This document shows positions 7,683 to 18,942 of a stretch of 64,000 nt of DNA, in pieces. The notes under the pieces are model-generated. The model was not told the DNA's origin, did not search any database, and saw only the letters and a list, made by a program, of their open reading frames with translations. The position numbers and the translations under genes are program-made. Position 1 is the first letter of the stretch. The number at the start of each line of letters is the position of its first letter. The stretch covers positions 1 to 64,000 of the forward strand of contig CAZYQW010000142.1 of assembly GCA_964649825.1 (NCBI GenBank). The letters run 5' to 3'. The stretch comes from CAZYQW01 sp964649825. GTDB taxonomy: Bacteria; Planctomycetota; B15-G4; JADJEK01.

Positions 7683-10600
7683 TCAAGAGTCGAAGAACGT
7701 GGCCAGCGTGCCGGGCCCCGGCGCGCCGTCGATGCTGTTCAACACGACGCCGGAGGACGATGGATCGAGCACGAGGATCCGCTGATCGAGCGGGAAGCTC
7801 ACGTACATCCGATCGGGGCGCCAGGCGGGAACGACGGTCGGTCCGGTCAAGCGGTACGGGTGGCGGTTGTTCGCCCCGAGCGATGACGAGGACGGCGTCG
7901 TCGCGATGACGCCCAGGTTCGTCTGCTCCGCGGTCGGAGCGTACGAGAAGAAGTCCGTGGTGTTGAAGTCCGCGAGGACGACGTCCTGCGGCGTCTGATC
8001 GGTGCCCGGGTTGATCGGGTTCGCCGCGCCTCCCCACTGCAGGACGATCTGGAACTTGCGGTCGAGACCGGGCGTCCCCGGGGCGACGATCCCTCCCGCC
8101 GGGAGCTGGGTCGTCCACGCGATGCGGCTGACCATCGCGGCTCCGGTCGACGGGTCGCGATGGGTGAGGAAGATGCCGCCCGGCAGCGGCGTCGTCGATC
8201 CGGGATACGTGCCCGGATCGTAGGTCATGCCGCGCGGGTCGAGGAACGGCGCCGGCGCCTCGACCTTCCATCGCACGTCGTCTGCTCCCAACCCGCTCGG
8301 CCCCGACTCGTACACCACGACGTCCCCAGTGCCGAGGTTGCCGATGAACGCGAAGTAGACCGCGCTCTGGAACCCGGTCAGGACGTGGCGCGGCGTCGCC
8401 ACGATGTCCCAGGGCCGTTTGACGTTCTGGGTGAGCGTCTTCCGCAGCATCTGCGAGGGCGCGACGAAGATCGACACCGAGTCGCCGAGGAGGTTGCCGA
8501 CCAGGATGTCCTCGTTGTCCGGTTGCGCGGCCACGGCGCGCGGCCCGGCGCCGGTGGCGAGGCGGTTGACCTCCTGGTGGAAAAAGGGGCTCCACGGGTC
8601 GGTGTCGACGATCGAGAGCGAATCGTCGCCGAAGTTCGTCACGTAGAGCTGCTTCTGGTTCGGGGAGATCGCGATCTGCTCCGGGTCGGGGAGTTCGATC
8701 GTGTCGAGGACGCTCATGCGGTTCGAGTTGACGACCGTCACGACGTCATTGTCGCGGTCGGTCAGGTAGAGGAAGTTCCCGATCTGCTGGCGCGCCGCGT
8801 ACTCGACCGGCGCCGAGAACGTCTGGAACGAAGGCCCGTTCTTCGCGAACGTCGGCAGCCGGTCCCCGGCGAGCGGGCTCAGGGGGTTCGGCAGCAGCAG
8901 CACCCGCGCGCGCGGGTCGTCGCTGTTCGACCAGACTTCGTCGCCCGCGATCACGAACGCAGGAACCGTCGGCGCCTGCTGCTGGAAGACCGCTTCGACG
9001 GGGGGAAGGCCGACGGGGAGCCGGAGCGGCGGCGGATTCGGGACCGGGGGATCGGAGATCGAGTTCTGAGCCACGACGAGCCCGGGAACGACGGCGGACC
9101 GGTGGGCTCCGAGCCCCACCCACGGGTTCAGGCCGTCGAAGAAGACCTTGTCGAGAAAATCCCCGACGCTGGCGTCGCCGACGCTGCCGGTGTGCGCGGC
9201 GACGAGTCGAGCGTCCCCTAAGGAGTCGCGCGACAGCGTCTCGAATCCGGGCGGGAACGGCGCGAACACCGGGCTCGCCGTCGATCCCGTGCTCCCCTCG
9301 TTCACGCCCGGCACTGGCGTTGGCCCGCCGAGTGCAATGGGGTTCCCTCCGATTCCGATCGGGTTCTGCGCGGTCGCGTCGCCGAACGTGTTCTGGTTGC
9401 AACCGAGCAGGAACGAACCGAGCGGACACGCCGCGACCTGCATGTTGTTCGTGAGGATCAGGAGCCGGTCGGTCGATGGGTCGTTGGTCTCGAAGCCATT
9501 GCCGTCCAGGTTCACTGCGCCGATTCCGTCCCCGTCGCTCGACGCGAAGTAGATCGTTTGCGGCGAAACGGTGACGTTCGTCAGGACGCCGCCCGACCCG
9601 ACGCGGAACGTGGCCGACGCAGCGGCCGTGGTGTCATCGAACGCGACGTCGTAGAGCGACGTGGCCGCGGACTTCACGAAGCCGCCGGGCGGATTCTGCG
9701 AGACGGCGAGGCCGGCGAGCGTCACGTCGGAGTGGCTCGTGAGATCGATCAGGGGGATCACGCGGTAGCTCGCGTAGTTGTTCGGGTTGATCGGCCGGAC
9801 GTCGAACGGCATCGACAGCGTCGGGACGGACGGGCCGCCCGCCGCGATCCGGAAGTTCGGGAAGATCGCGATCGACAGGTGCTCGGGGTTCGGAATCGGT
9901 GCCGCGTTTCCGTTGTAGAGCCAGGGGATCGGCGGGTTCACCGCGTTCAGGTCCGTGATCTGTTCCGCGCTGAATCCGACCGACTCGGGCACGACCGGCT
10001 CGGAGTAGTCGACGATGAACGACGTGAACGGCTCGACCACCAGCTTGCCGTCCTCGAAGAGCGGCGGCGTCTTCGGAAGCGTCGGTGTGATCGCCGTCAA
10101 CGTGGGTGGCGGCGGATTCGCTCCGCTCCCGACGCGCAGGACCCAGAAGCCGTTGATGACGATGCCGCCGATCTCGTGCAGCCGGACGCGGATCTCCTGC
10201 AGGTTCGACGTCTGCGGCGCGGCCGCGGATCCGCCAAAGGCGCTGAGCGTGTTGACGTCTTGATCGCCCGTGCTCGCGATGTACGTGAAGACGCGCTTCC
10301 CGAGGAGCTGGTTCTGCCCCTGCGCGTTCAGCCAGGCCGGGAAGCCGGGTTGGTTGTCGATCGCGCGCTCGAACACGTTCTCGCCGTTCGTCGTCGCGAT
10401 GCCGGGTACGTGCGCGCCGGTTTCGTCGGTGATCGTGAGGTTCGGCGTCAGGAACGACGTCGCGGCCAGGCTCGCGTCGTTCTTCATCAGCGACTTCTTG
10501 AAGTGGACCCGCGTGACGTCGAACGGGAACTGGATGCGGATGAACTGATTCGCCCCGCTCGCGTTCGCCGGGATCGACGGGAGCGTTTGGTGCAGTCGGA

Positions 10601-10829
10601 ACGAGCTCGTCGACGGGTCGAAGCGGTAGCTCTGATTCGCGAACGCCTCGTCCAATCGGAACGAGCGTCCGAGGTTCGGGCCGACGGAGGCGCCGACCTG
10701 GATGACCGGGTCGTCGACTCCACCACCCGGGACGTCCGCGAAACCGAATGGGTATTGCGCGGCGGCGCCGGCGGAGAGGATGGTCAGGCAAACGGCGGAG
10801 GTGATCATCACGTCGAACCGGCTTCTCAT
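7683..10829 (-). CDS. exported YVTN beta-propeller surface protein with Big-type domain
   Basis: 1048-residue secreted protein. The start is ATG (10827-10829), with a signal peptide ending near GAAAQYP. After it comes a region with an Ig-like/Big_5-type segment (about 270-370: LTAITPTLPKTPPLFEDGK...). The second half holds YVTN/NHL-type beta-propeller repeats, for example YLTDRDNDVVTVVNSNRM and QLYVTNFGDDSLSIVDTD. No catalytic motif is seen; a structural, adhesive or ligand-binding surface role is likely. It converges with the CHAT gene with only 2 bp between the stops. Its upstream region contains phased decamer repeats (10881-10930). Confidence 0.85.
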   Translation of the reverse strand: MRSRFDVMITSAVCLTILSAGAAAQYPFGFADVPGGGVDDPVIQVGASVGPNLGRSFRLDEAFANQSYRFDPSTSSFRLHQTLPSIPANASGANQFIRIQFPFDVTRVHFKKSLMKNDASLAATSFLTPNLTITDETGAHVPGIATTNGENVFERAIDNQPGFPAWLNAQGQNQLLGKRVFTYIASTGDQDVNTLSAFGGSAAAPQTSNLQEIRVRLHEIGGIVINGFWVLRVGSGANPPPPTLTAITPTLPKTPPLFEDGKLVVEPFTSFIVDYSEPVVPESVGFSAEQITDLNAVNPPIPWLYNGNAAPIPNPEHLSIAIFPNFRIAAGGPSVPTLSMPFDVRPINPNNYASYRVIPLIDLTSHSDVTLAGLAVSQNPPGGFVKSAATSLYDVAFDDTTAAASATFRVGSGGVLTNVTVSPQTIYFASSDGDGIGAVNLDGNGFETNDPSTDRLLILTNNMQVAACPLGSFLLGCNQNTFGDATAQNPIGIGGNPIALGGPTPVPGVNEGSTGSTASPVFAPFPPGFETLSRDSLGDARLVAAHTGSVGDASVGDFLDKVFFDGLNPWVGLGAHRSAVVPGLVVAQNSISDPPVPNPPPLRLPVGLPPVEAVFQQQAPTVPAFVIAGDEVWSNSDDPRARVLLLPNPLSPLAGDRLPTFAKNGPSFQTFSAPVEYAARQQIGNFLYLTDRDNDVVTVVNSNRMSVLDTIELPDPEQIAISPNQKQLYVTNFGDDSLSIVDTDPWSPFFHQEVNRLATGAGPRAVAAQPDNEDILVGNLLGDSVSIFVAPSQMLRKTLTQNVKRPWDIVATPRHVLTGFQSAVYFAFIGNLGTGDVVVYESGPSGLGADDVRWKVEAPAPFLDPRGMTYDPGTYPGSTTPLPGGIFLTHRDPSTGAAMVSRIAWTTQLPAGGIVAPGTPGLDRKFQIVLQWGGAANPINPGTDQTPQDVVLADFNTTDFFSYAPTAEQTNLGVIATTPSSSSLGANNRHPYRLTGPTVVPAWRPDRMYVSFPLDQRILVLDPSSSGVVLNSIDGAPGPGTLATFFDS

Positions 10830-10880
10830 GACAGCGGTCTCCCGAGGTTGCGGGTTTGGCGACGGTGGGGGTACTCCTCG

Positions 10881-10930
10881 GTCATCCGTGGGCATCGAGG
10901 GGCATCCGTGGGCATCCGTGGGCATCGAAG
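10881..10930. repeat. five in-phase 10-bp direct repeats
   Basis: Five consecutive decamers, GTCATCCGTG, GGCATCGAGG, GGCATCCGTG, GGCATCCGTG and GGCATCGAAG, lie exactly head to tail with no gaps. They are 52 bp upstream of the beta-propeller gene start (minus strand) and 480 bp upstream of the protease. One unit per helical turn would place the same face of every unit on one side of the DNA, as for cooperative regulator binding. It could equally be a slippage-prone minisatellite. Confidence 0.8.
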
Positions 10931-11057
10931 GGGCGGACCCGCAAAGTACGTTCCTACCGGCTGCGGCGGAATCGTCCCCCAAACGGAGGGGAAAACGCGT
11001 CGACCCGGCGGCCATACCGTTCGAGAGCACACGCGGGAGTGCGGCGCACGACCATCT

Positions 11058-11087
11058 GGACGATGGACGGCCGGACGATGGACGGCC
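11058..11087. repeat. 15-bp tandem duplication
   Basis: GGACGATGGACGGCC occurs twice in perfect tandem (11058-11072 and 11073-11087) in the intergenic region upstream of the protease. Confidence 0.85.
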
Positions 11088-11205
11088 GGTCGTCGGGCGA
11101 GCGGGGTCGACCCGCGATGACGCTCACGACGGACGTTCGGGTTGCGCGGCAGTCAAACCTCGTCGCGCCATCGAAGAGCCCGGGAGGGCGATCTTCAGCC
11201 GCGCA

Positions 11206-11233
11206 TTTGCTTTCGCGCGCCCTCTGCTAGATT
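11206..11233 (+). promoter_or_regulatory. possible sigma70-type promoter for protease gene
   Basis: TTTGCT (11206-11211), a 16-bp spacer and TAGATT (11228-11233) resemble -35 and -10 boxes. They would give a leader of about 170 nt before the ATG at 11410. This is pattern only. Confidence 0.28.
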
Positions 11234-11409
11234 CACTCCCTTCGGTTCAGGGACGTCCGTCTGGGAATCGCGACGTTGTGCGCAACGCACCGTGATGTCG
11301 TGATCGATGTGTCGGGAAGAAAGGCAGGCAACCTGCCTCGACGGCGGACGCTTCGTTCCCCTGCCCAGGCTCTTGGCCACCCTTATATGACTCAAAGGAG
11401 TCTCCCTGT

Positions 11410-14400
11410 ATGTGGTCATCCTTCCGGCGGCTCGCCGCCATCCTGTGTCTGTGCTTCAGCCCATCCCTCGACGCGCAGGTCACGCCCGAGTTGCCCCAGG
11501 CGATTCCGGACGGGTACGTCGCCGACGGTCCGGCCCACTGGCTGCTGGTGCCGCGTGGTCACCCGGCCGCCGCGACCTTGGCCAGCCTCGACGCGGCAGT
11601 GCGGACCGAGGACTACGGTTCGTTCCAAGTGTTGCTCGTGGACGAGGGCAGGCTCGGCGGGCGCGACGGCCTGCTCGCGCTCGGCGCCGACCTGCTGCGC
11701 GACGACCTGACGCTGGTCAACCTGAACGGCTACCGGCTCGACGGCGCCGATCCGGCCGCGAACGCACGGACCCTCGCTTCGATCCCGGCGTCGCTCGCCG
11801 CGCCGACCACTCCTCCGGCCGACGGTGAACGGCGCCTCCGCGTGGTGCAGTTCATCGGACCGGTCAAGGACGAGTGGTTGGACGCGCTGCGGAGCACCGG
11901 CGCGTCGGTCGTCACCTACGCTCCCAACGACGCCTACGTCGTCAGCGCCGATCCGGTCGCCAACGCGATGATCGATCAGCTTCGCGACGCGCCGTTCTTG
12001 CTGGCCGTGCACGAGTACGCGCCGGCGATGAAGCTGCGCCCGGAGCTGCGGCCCCCGGCGCTCGCCCTGGACCAGGTCTACGACGTCACGGTGCAGGTGA
12101 TCGCCGACGGCGGCGGGGCGCGGTTCGCGGAGACGCTCGGCGCCGTCAGCCTGCAGGTCCTGAGCGAACCGAACCCGGTGCTCGGGTATGTAAACGTCGG
12201 CGTGCGGGTCACGGGCCAAGTCGTGCTCGACCTCGCTCGGAACGACCACGTGTTCGCGGTGGAGCCGATCGTGAACGCTCGCCTCCTCGACGAGCGCCAG
12301 GGTCAGATCATGGCCGGCAACCTCAACGCGGCCGGCTCGCAGCCGTCCGCGCCGTCCTACTTCTCCTGGCTGACGTCGAAGGGTTTCCCCGGCACGAACC
12401 CGTTCTCGTTCGTGGTCGACGTCACCGACGACGGCGTGGACAACGGCAATACGACGAGCATCAACAACGAGTTCCGGGTGAACGGCGTCTCCACGGGCGC
12501 GAGCCGCCTCGCCTACAACTTCAACTACACCAGCGACGCCACCGCCAACGGCATCGCCGGCCACGGGAACATCAACGCGTCGATCATCGGCGGCTACAAC
12601 ACCCTCACCGGCACCGCGTACGAGGACTCCCTCGGCTACAACTATGGGCTCGGGCTGGCGCCGTGGGTCAAGGTCGGCAACTCGAAGGTGTTCGACAACG
12701 CCGGCAACGGCGACTTCAACCAGGCGGCGAACACCCGCCTGCAGAACGCCTACAACGCGGGCGCGCGCATCTCCAACAACTCGTGGGGCTTCATCAGCGG
12801 CACCACCTACAACAGTGACTCGCAGCTCCACGACGTCCTGGTACGCGACGCGGCGAGCGGCACGGCCGGGAACCAGGAGCTGACGATCCTGTTCGCGGCG
12901 GGCAACGACGGCCCCGGCGGCTCCACCGTGCACCCGCCGGGCACGGCGAAGAACATCATCACGGTCGGGGCGTCGGAGAACTACCGTCCGACCGGTACGG
13001 ACGGATGCGGCACCACGAACTCGAGCGCCGACAACGCCCGCGACATCGTGGGCTTCTCTTCGCGCGGACCGACCTCGGACTCCCGCAAGAAGCCGGAGCT
13101 CGTGGCGCCGGGATCGCACGTCCAGGGAGCCGCGTCGATCGCGGCCGGCTACAACGGCACCGGCGTGTGCAACAAGTACTTCCCGGCCGGACAGACCCTG
13201 TACGCGTGGTCGTCGGGCACGAGCCACTCGACGCCCGCCGCCGCCGGCGCCGCCGCCCTCGTGCGCCAGTGGCACGTCAACAACGGCCTCGCGGTGCCGA
13301 GCCCGGCGATGGTGAAGGCGTGCCTGATGAATGGCGCGACCTACCTGACCGGGACCAGCGCCAACGACACGCTGTGGTCGAACGTGCAGGGCGTCGGCCG
13401 CCTCGACGTCGGACGGTCGCTCGACGGCACGGCGCGCATCCGCGTCGATCAGACGCAGGTCCTCTCGGCCACTGGCGCGACGTACAGCGTGTCGGGCAAC
13501 ATCGCCACCAGTGCGCAGCCGTTCCGGGTGACGCTGGCGTGGACCGACGCGCCCGGTCCGACGACGGGCAACGCGTTCGTGAACAACCTCGACCTCGAGG
13601 TCACCGTGAACGGAACCCTCTACCGGGGCAACGTGTTCAGCGGCGCCAACTCGATCTCGGGCGGCACCGCGGACATCCGCAACAACGCCGAGAGCGTGTT
13701 CCGGCCGGCCGGAACGTCGGGCTCGTTCTCGATCACCGTGCGCGCCACCAACGTCGCCGGCGACGGCGTGCCCGGCAACGGCGACGCGACCGATCAGGAC
13801 TTCGCGCTGATGGTCTACAACGGCACGGTAAGCGCGCCGAGTCCGGACTTCACGCTGTCCGCGTCGCCGGCGTCCCGCACCATCACCGCGGGCACCAGCA
13901 CGACGTACACGATCAGCAACACCGCGCTGAACGGGTTCGCGAGCAACGTGACGCTGTCGGCGTCGCCCGCCATCTCCGGCGTCGGGTTCTCGTTCGCACC
14001 CAACCCCATGGCAGCGAACGGCAGCTCGACGCTGAACGTGACGAGCACGACCGGCGCGGCGACCGGGACCTTCAACCTCACGGTCACCGGCACGAGCGGA
14101 TCGCTCGTCCACACCACGCCGGTCACCCTGACGATCAACCCGTCGGGCGGCGGCGGGGGCGCCGCGGCCAAGACCTACTCGGCCGCGCCGAGCCTCGCGA
14201 TCCCCGATAACAACTCGACCGGGGTGACCCACACGATCAACGTGCCCGACAGCCTCACCGCGACGTCGGTCGCGTTGACGACCGTCGTCACCCACCCCTA
14301 CAAGGGTGACCTCGTGCTCACGCTGATCGGACCGGACGGCACCAGCGCGATCGTGCACAACCGCACCGGCGGCTCGGCCGACAACGTCAACACGACCTTC

Positions 14401-14910
14401 GCGATCGTCACCACCCCCGCGCAGGCCATGACCGTGTTCAACGGCAAGAACACCGCCGGCGCGTGGAAGCTGAAGATCCAGGACCTGGCCAGCCAGGACG
14501 TCGGCACGCTGAACTCGTGGACGGTCACGTTCAACGGCGAGAAGACCGTCGCGTCGAACCTGTCGATCCCGGACAACAACGCGACGGGGATCACGAGCAC
14601 GACCACGTACGCGGGCACCGGGACGGTGGCGAGCGTGAAGGTGCGGGTGAACGTCACCCACCCGTACAAGGGCGACCTCGTCGTGACGTTGATCGGGCCG
14701 GACGGCACGAGTGCCATCCTCCACAACCGCACCGGCGGCTCGGCCGACAACGTCATCACCGAGTTCCCCGACCTCACCGCGCCGGCGCAGTCGCTCGCGG
14801 CCTTCACCGGCAAGGCGATCGCCGGCGGCTGGAGCCTCAAGGTCCAGGACCTGGCGAGCCAGGACGTCGGCACGCTCGTGAACTGGACCCTGTCGTTGAC
14901 CGCGCAATAG
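11410..14910 (+). CDS. exported subtilisin-like (S8) protease with two C-terminal P-domains
   Basis: 1166-residue secreted serine peptidase, family S8 (Kp43-like arrangement). The start is ATG 11410, preceded by AAAGGAG at 11394-11400. The signal peptide ends near SLDAQ. There is an N-terminal propeptide-like region to about 290. The catalytic triad is Asp (about D340 in VTDDGVD), His (H385 in AGHGNINAS) and Ser (S605 in GTSHSTP). HGN replaces the usual HGT. A jelly-roll or Ig-like region follows (about 680-920). Two tandem proprotein-convertase P-domains then follow (about 927-1045 and 1051-1166), each with HPYKGDL...LIGPDGTSA. Probably it degrades external protein or processes surface proteins. 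It is divergent from the beta-propeller gene. Confidence 0.93.
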   Translation: MWSSFRRLAAILCLCFSPSLDAQVTPELPQAIPDGYVADGPAHWLLVPRGHPAAATLASLDAAVRTEDYGSFQVLLVDEGRLGGRDGLLALGADLLRDDLTLVNLNGYRLDGADPAANARTLASIPASLAAPTTPPADGERRLRVVQFIGPVKDEWLDALRSTGASVVTYAPNDAYVVSADPVANAMIDQLRDAPFLLAVHEYAPAMKLRPELRPPALALDQVYDVTVQVIADGGGARFAETLGAVSLQVLSEPNPVLGYVNVGVRVTGQVVLDLARNDHVFAVEPIVNARLLDERQGQIMAGNLNAAGSQPSAPSYFSWLTSKGFPGTNPFSFVVDVTDDGVDNGNTTSINNEFRVNGVSTGASRLAYNFNYTSDATANGIAGHGNINASIIGGYNTLTGTAYEDSLGYNYGLGLAPWVKVGNSKVFDNAGNGDFNQAANTRLQNAYNAGARISNNSWGFISGTTYNSDSQLHDVLVRDAASGTAGNQELTILFAAGNDGPGGSTVHPPGTAKNIITVGASENYRPTGTDGCGTTNSSADNARDIVGFSSRGPTSDSRKKPELVAPGSHVQGAASIAAGYNGTGVCNKYFPAGQTLYAWSSGTSHSTPAAAGAAALVRQWHVNNGLAVPSPAMVKACLMNGATYLTGTSANDTLWSNVQGVGRLDVGRSLDGTARIRVDQTQVLSATGATYSVSGNIATSAQPFRVTLAWTDAPGPTTGNAFVNNLDLEVTVNGTLYRGNVFSGANSISGGTADIRNNAESVFRPAGTSGSFSITVRATNVAGDGVPGNGDATDQDFALMVYNGTVSAPSPDFTLSASPASRTITAGTSTTYTISNTALNGFASNVTLSASPAISGVGFSFAPNPMAANGSSTLNVTSTTGAATGTFNLTVTGTSGSLVHTTPVTLTINPSGGGGGAAAKTYSAAPSLAIPDNNSTGVTHTINVPDSLTATSVALTTVVTHPYKGDLVLTLIGPDGTSAIVHNRTGGSADNVNTTFAIVTTPAQAMTVFNGKNTAGAWKLKIQDLASQDVGTLNSWTVTFNGEKTVASNLSIPDNNATGITSTTTYAGTGTVASVKVRVNVTHPYKGDLVVTLIGPDGTSAILHNRTGGSADNVITEFPDLTAPAQSLAAFTGKAIAGGWSLKVQDLASQDVGTLVNWTLSLTAQ

Positions 14911-14991
14911 GGCCCGCGCAATAGGAGGATGACGGATCGGTCCACCCGGCCCGCCATTCTCCATTCTCTTGCTCCTCACGTCGTGGGAGCC

Positions 14992-15030
14992 GGGCGCCAC
15001 GATCCTGCGATTGCCGGGGTCGTGGCGCCC
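14992..15030 (+). terminator. terminator-like hairpin after protease gene
   Basis: GGGCGCCACGA (14992-15002) pairs perfectly with TCGTGGCGCCC (15020-15030) around a 17-nt loop, 80 bp after the protease stop. No T-tract follows, which is common in very G+C-rich genomes. Confidence 0.5.
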
Positions 15031-15072
15031 TTCCACTTCGTCACCGCCGCGCGCGGCGGTCCGCGGGCGCGC

Positions 15073-15508
15073 TCACAATCGGCGGAAGACCCACCATGAC
15101 ACGTCTCCCGCGTTCACGATCGGCGTGTGGACGAACGTCCCGGAAGTCGACGGAGTGAGTACGGTGATCGCGCCGTTCGCCCGCGGGATCCGTATGCATC
15201 ACGTGCACGTCGCCGGTGAAGCGCGCGAACGCTCCTTCGATGCTGAAGAGGAAGTCGGCGGGTGGCGGCGAGAGCGTCGCGAGCGCCGCCTTGAGTCCGT
15301 CGAGCTGCTCCACCCGCTTGCGGTTCATCCAGTTGCCTCCGCCCGGCAGGTGCTCGTCGTGGACCTCCGAGTAGCAGGGACGATGCAGGAAGAAGTCGAG
15401 GTAGACGCGTACGGGAAGACGCACGTGGCTCCCCTCGGCAACCGGAATTCCGGCACGGAGTCGAAGATCGAGCGCGCGCGGTCGCGGGAGCCGCGCCGAG
15501 TCGGCGCG
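15073..15508 (-). pseudogene. probable frameshifted hypothetical gene
   Basis: A coding-like stretch on the minus strand. One frame reads from GTG 15424 (LPVRVYLDFFLHRP..., then DFLFSIEGAFARFTGDVHVMH) to about 15180. There, skipping one base in a GGG run continues into a neighbouring frame reading ITVLTPSTSGTFVHTPIV... and ending in DVSWWVFRRL, with the stop at 15073-15075. Neither half alone looks like a whole domain. The first frame is also open up to the stop of the metallopeptidase gene (15509) and in phase with it. Possible explanations are a true frameshift, a sequencing indel or a remnant gene. The family is not recognised. Confidence 0.45.
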
Positions 15509-17332
<1,824 letters not shown>

Positions 17333-17418
17333 GACGTACCATCATAGGGTTCGTGCCGGACCGTTCGGGATCGTCGGACGCGTTCCGCGGGCGGGCCGTC
17401 GCACACCGAGAGAAAGCG

Positions 17419-18930
17419 ATGTCGATCGTTCCGTTTCTGTTGTGGGCCGCCCTCGGGCTCGAGGACTCGCGCTCCGCGGCCGGTGATCCGGCGGCGGCGA
17501 TCTTCGTCGCCGACCGCGTCGGCGACGGCGAGGGCGCGCCTCCTGCCGCCTCGCTCGGGTCGCTCGTCCTGATGACGGACCTCGACGAGGCCGATCCGTA
17601 CTGGCCGGTGGTCGAGCGCCTGCGCGAGGCGAAGAACCCGGTGGCGGTGCTCTCGTACGAGCCGGGGCGCATCGAGGGGGTCGAGCTCGAGCTGCGCCGC
17701 GTGCTGCCCGAGTTCGCGATCGTCGTGACGCGACCCGAGCGCATCGACGTGAACCTGCATCTCGACCTCCTCGAGCTTTCGTCACGCCTCGACGACGATC
17801 CGTTCGTCGACGTCGCGTTCGGCTACGTCACCGGAGCTTCGCCGGTGGAAACGCTGGCGTTCGTCGATCGGTTCCTGGCCGTGGCAAAAAAGCGGAACGC
17901 GTTGCCAAAGTCGATCCTCGAGTTCGGGCCGGCCCAGAACGCGAGGACGAGCCAGAGCGGACCTCGCCAGCACGCGGTCGCAAAGGGTTGGAAGCAGAGC
18001 GACCTGTACCACGGGCCGCTCGAGGACCTGCTCGACGGGAAGCGCCCGCTCGCCGGGTACGGAGTGCTGCGAGCCGGTGGACACGGCATGCCGGACGGGG
18101 TCGTCGATGGACTGAAGGGCGCCGACCTGCGCTCGCGCCGGCTCGACCTGTCGCCGGCGATCTACTTCAGCGGTCCGTGCTACTGCGGCGTCACGGGGCC
18201 GTACTTCGAGATGCAGTCGGGGGCGGTGCACCGAAAGCTGGTGCGGCCGGAGGAGTCATTCGCGCTCGCCGCGATCGCAAGCGGCGTCACCGCTCTCTTC
18301 GCCGGGCTGGATCCGGATCGCGGCGAGACGACTTCGCAGGAGATGGAGCACCTGTGGATCGAAGGGGGTGCGCTCGGTCACGCCGTGAAGGGGACGTACG
18401 ACGGCTGCGTGCTGGCCCTGCGGCGGCCGACGTTCGAGCTCTACCGCTACGCGGACGGCAAGGGGCGCCCGTACCGCGATCTCGCCGAGCAGATGATCGG
18501 CGCCGCGGCGGGCCGGGCCCTGTTCGGCGATCCGACGCTCGTGCCGTTCGCCGCCGCCGCGAAGCCACCGTTCCCGGTGAAGCAGAAGGGCCGCCGGGAC
18601 GGGTTCGAGCTGGTCTGGTCCGCCGATGAGGCGCCCACGAGCTACTGGATGGCGAACGACGTTTTCCGCTGCGACGGCGGCTGGACGCATCGCATCCAGT
18701 TCGCGCACGAGCTCCCGCCGGACCAGATCCGCGCGATCCGTTCGTTCGAGGTCGCCGAGCTGAAGGCGAAGAGGGGACCGCTCGAAGGAAGGTTCGCCAC
18801 GGCGATGGTCGAGCGGTGGGGCGGCCGCGCCTACGTTCACGTGTACGTCGTTTTCCCGGTCGACGGCGATGAGCGCGCCTTCTTCGCGAACCGCGAGTTC
18901 GTGGCTCGCTTCGCGTTCCGCACCAAGTAG
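17419..18930 (+). CDS. exported caspase-fold / C25-like peptidase-related protein
   Basis: 503-residue protein with a short N-terminal hydrophobic segment (MSIVPFLLWAALGLED...). The start is ATG 17419 with GAGAGAAA upstream; an earlier in-frame start at 17353 would spoil the signal sequence. A caspase/gingipain-like layout is visible: a strand ending in RAGGHGMPDG (His about 222), a strand ending in YFSGPCYCGVTGP (Cys 254 or 256), then a helix and ASGVTALFAGLDPDRGE. Near residue 370 is LFGDPTLVPF, like the GDPxL signature that closes C25 domains. A C-terminal beta-domain follows. The peptidase assignment is motif-based and tentative. It is divergent from the metallopeptidase lipoprotein and followed after 12 bp by a DUF2784 gene. 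Confidence 0.6.
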   Translation: MSIVPFLLWAALGLEDSRSAAGDPAAAIFVADRVGDGEGAPPAASLGSLVLMTDLDEADPYWPVVERLREAKNPVAVLSYEPGRIEGVELELRRVLPEFAIVVTRPERIDVNLHLDLLELSSRLDDDPFVDVAFGYVTGASPVETLAFVDRFLAVAKKRNALPKSILEFGPAQNARTSQSGPRQHAVAKGWKQSDLYHGPLEDLLDGKRPLAGYGVLRAGGHGMPDGVVDGLKGADLRSRRLDLSPAIYFSGPCYCGVTGPYFEMQSGAVHRKLVRPEESFALAAIASGVTALFAGLDPDRGETTSQEMEHLWIEGGALGHAVKGTYDGCVLALRRPTFELYRYADGKGRPYRDLAEQMIGAAAGRALFGDPTLVPFAAAAKPPFPVKQKGRRDGFELVWSADEAPTSYWMANDVFRCDGGWTHRIQFAHELPPDQIRAIRSFEVAELKAKRGPLEGRFATAMVERWGGRAYVHVYVVFPVDGDERAFFANREFVARFAFRTK

Positions 18931-18942
18931 GGCGCCCGCTAC

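Larger units (their letters stand above)
10830..11409. other. 580-bp divergent intergenic region
   Basis: No convincing gene lies here: the short open frames have no plausible domain or Shine-Dalgarno. It separates the beta-propeller gene (minus) from the subtilisin-like protease (plus). It holds the decamer array (10881-10930), a 15-bp tandem duplication (11058-11087) and a possible promoter for the protease (11206-11233). The length and repeat content suggest regulated expression of both exported proteins. Confidence 0.6.

Noticed and set aside
11416..15036. 1206-residue frame antisense to the protease
   Set aside because: Shadow frame; real strand has signal peptide, triad and P-domains.
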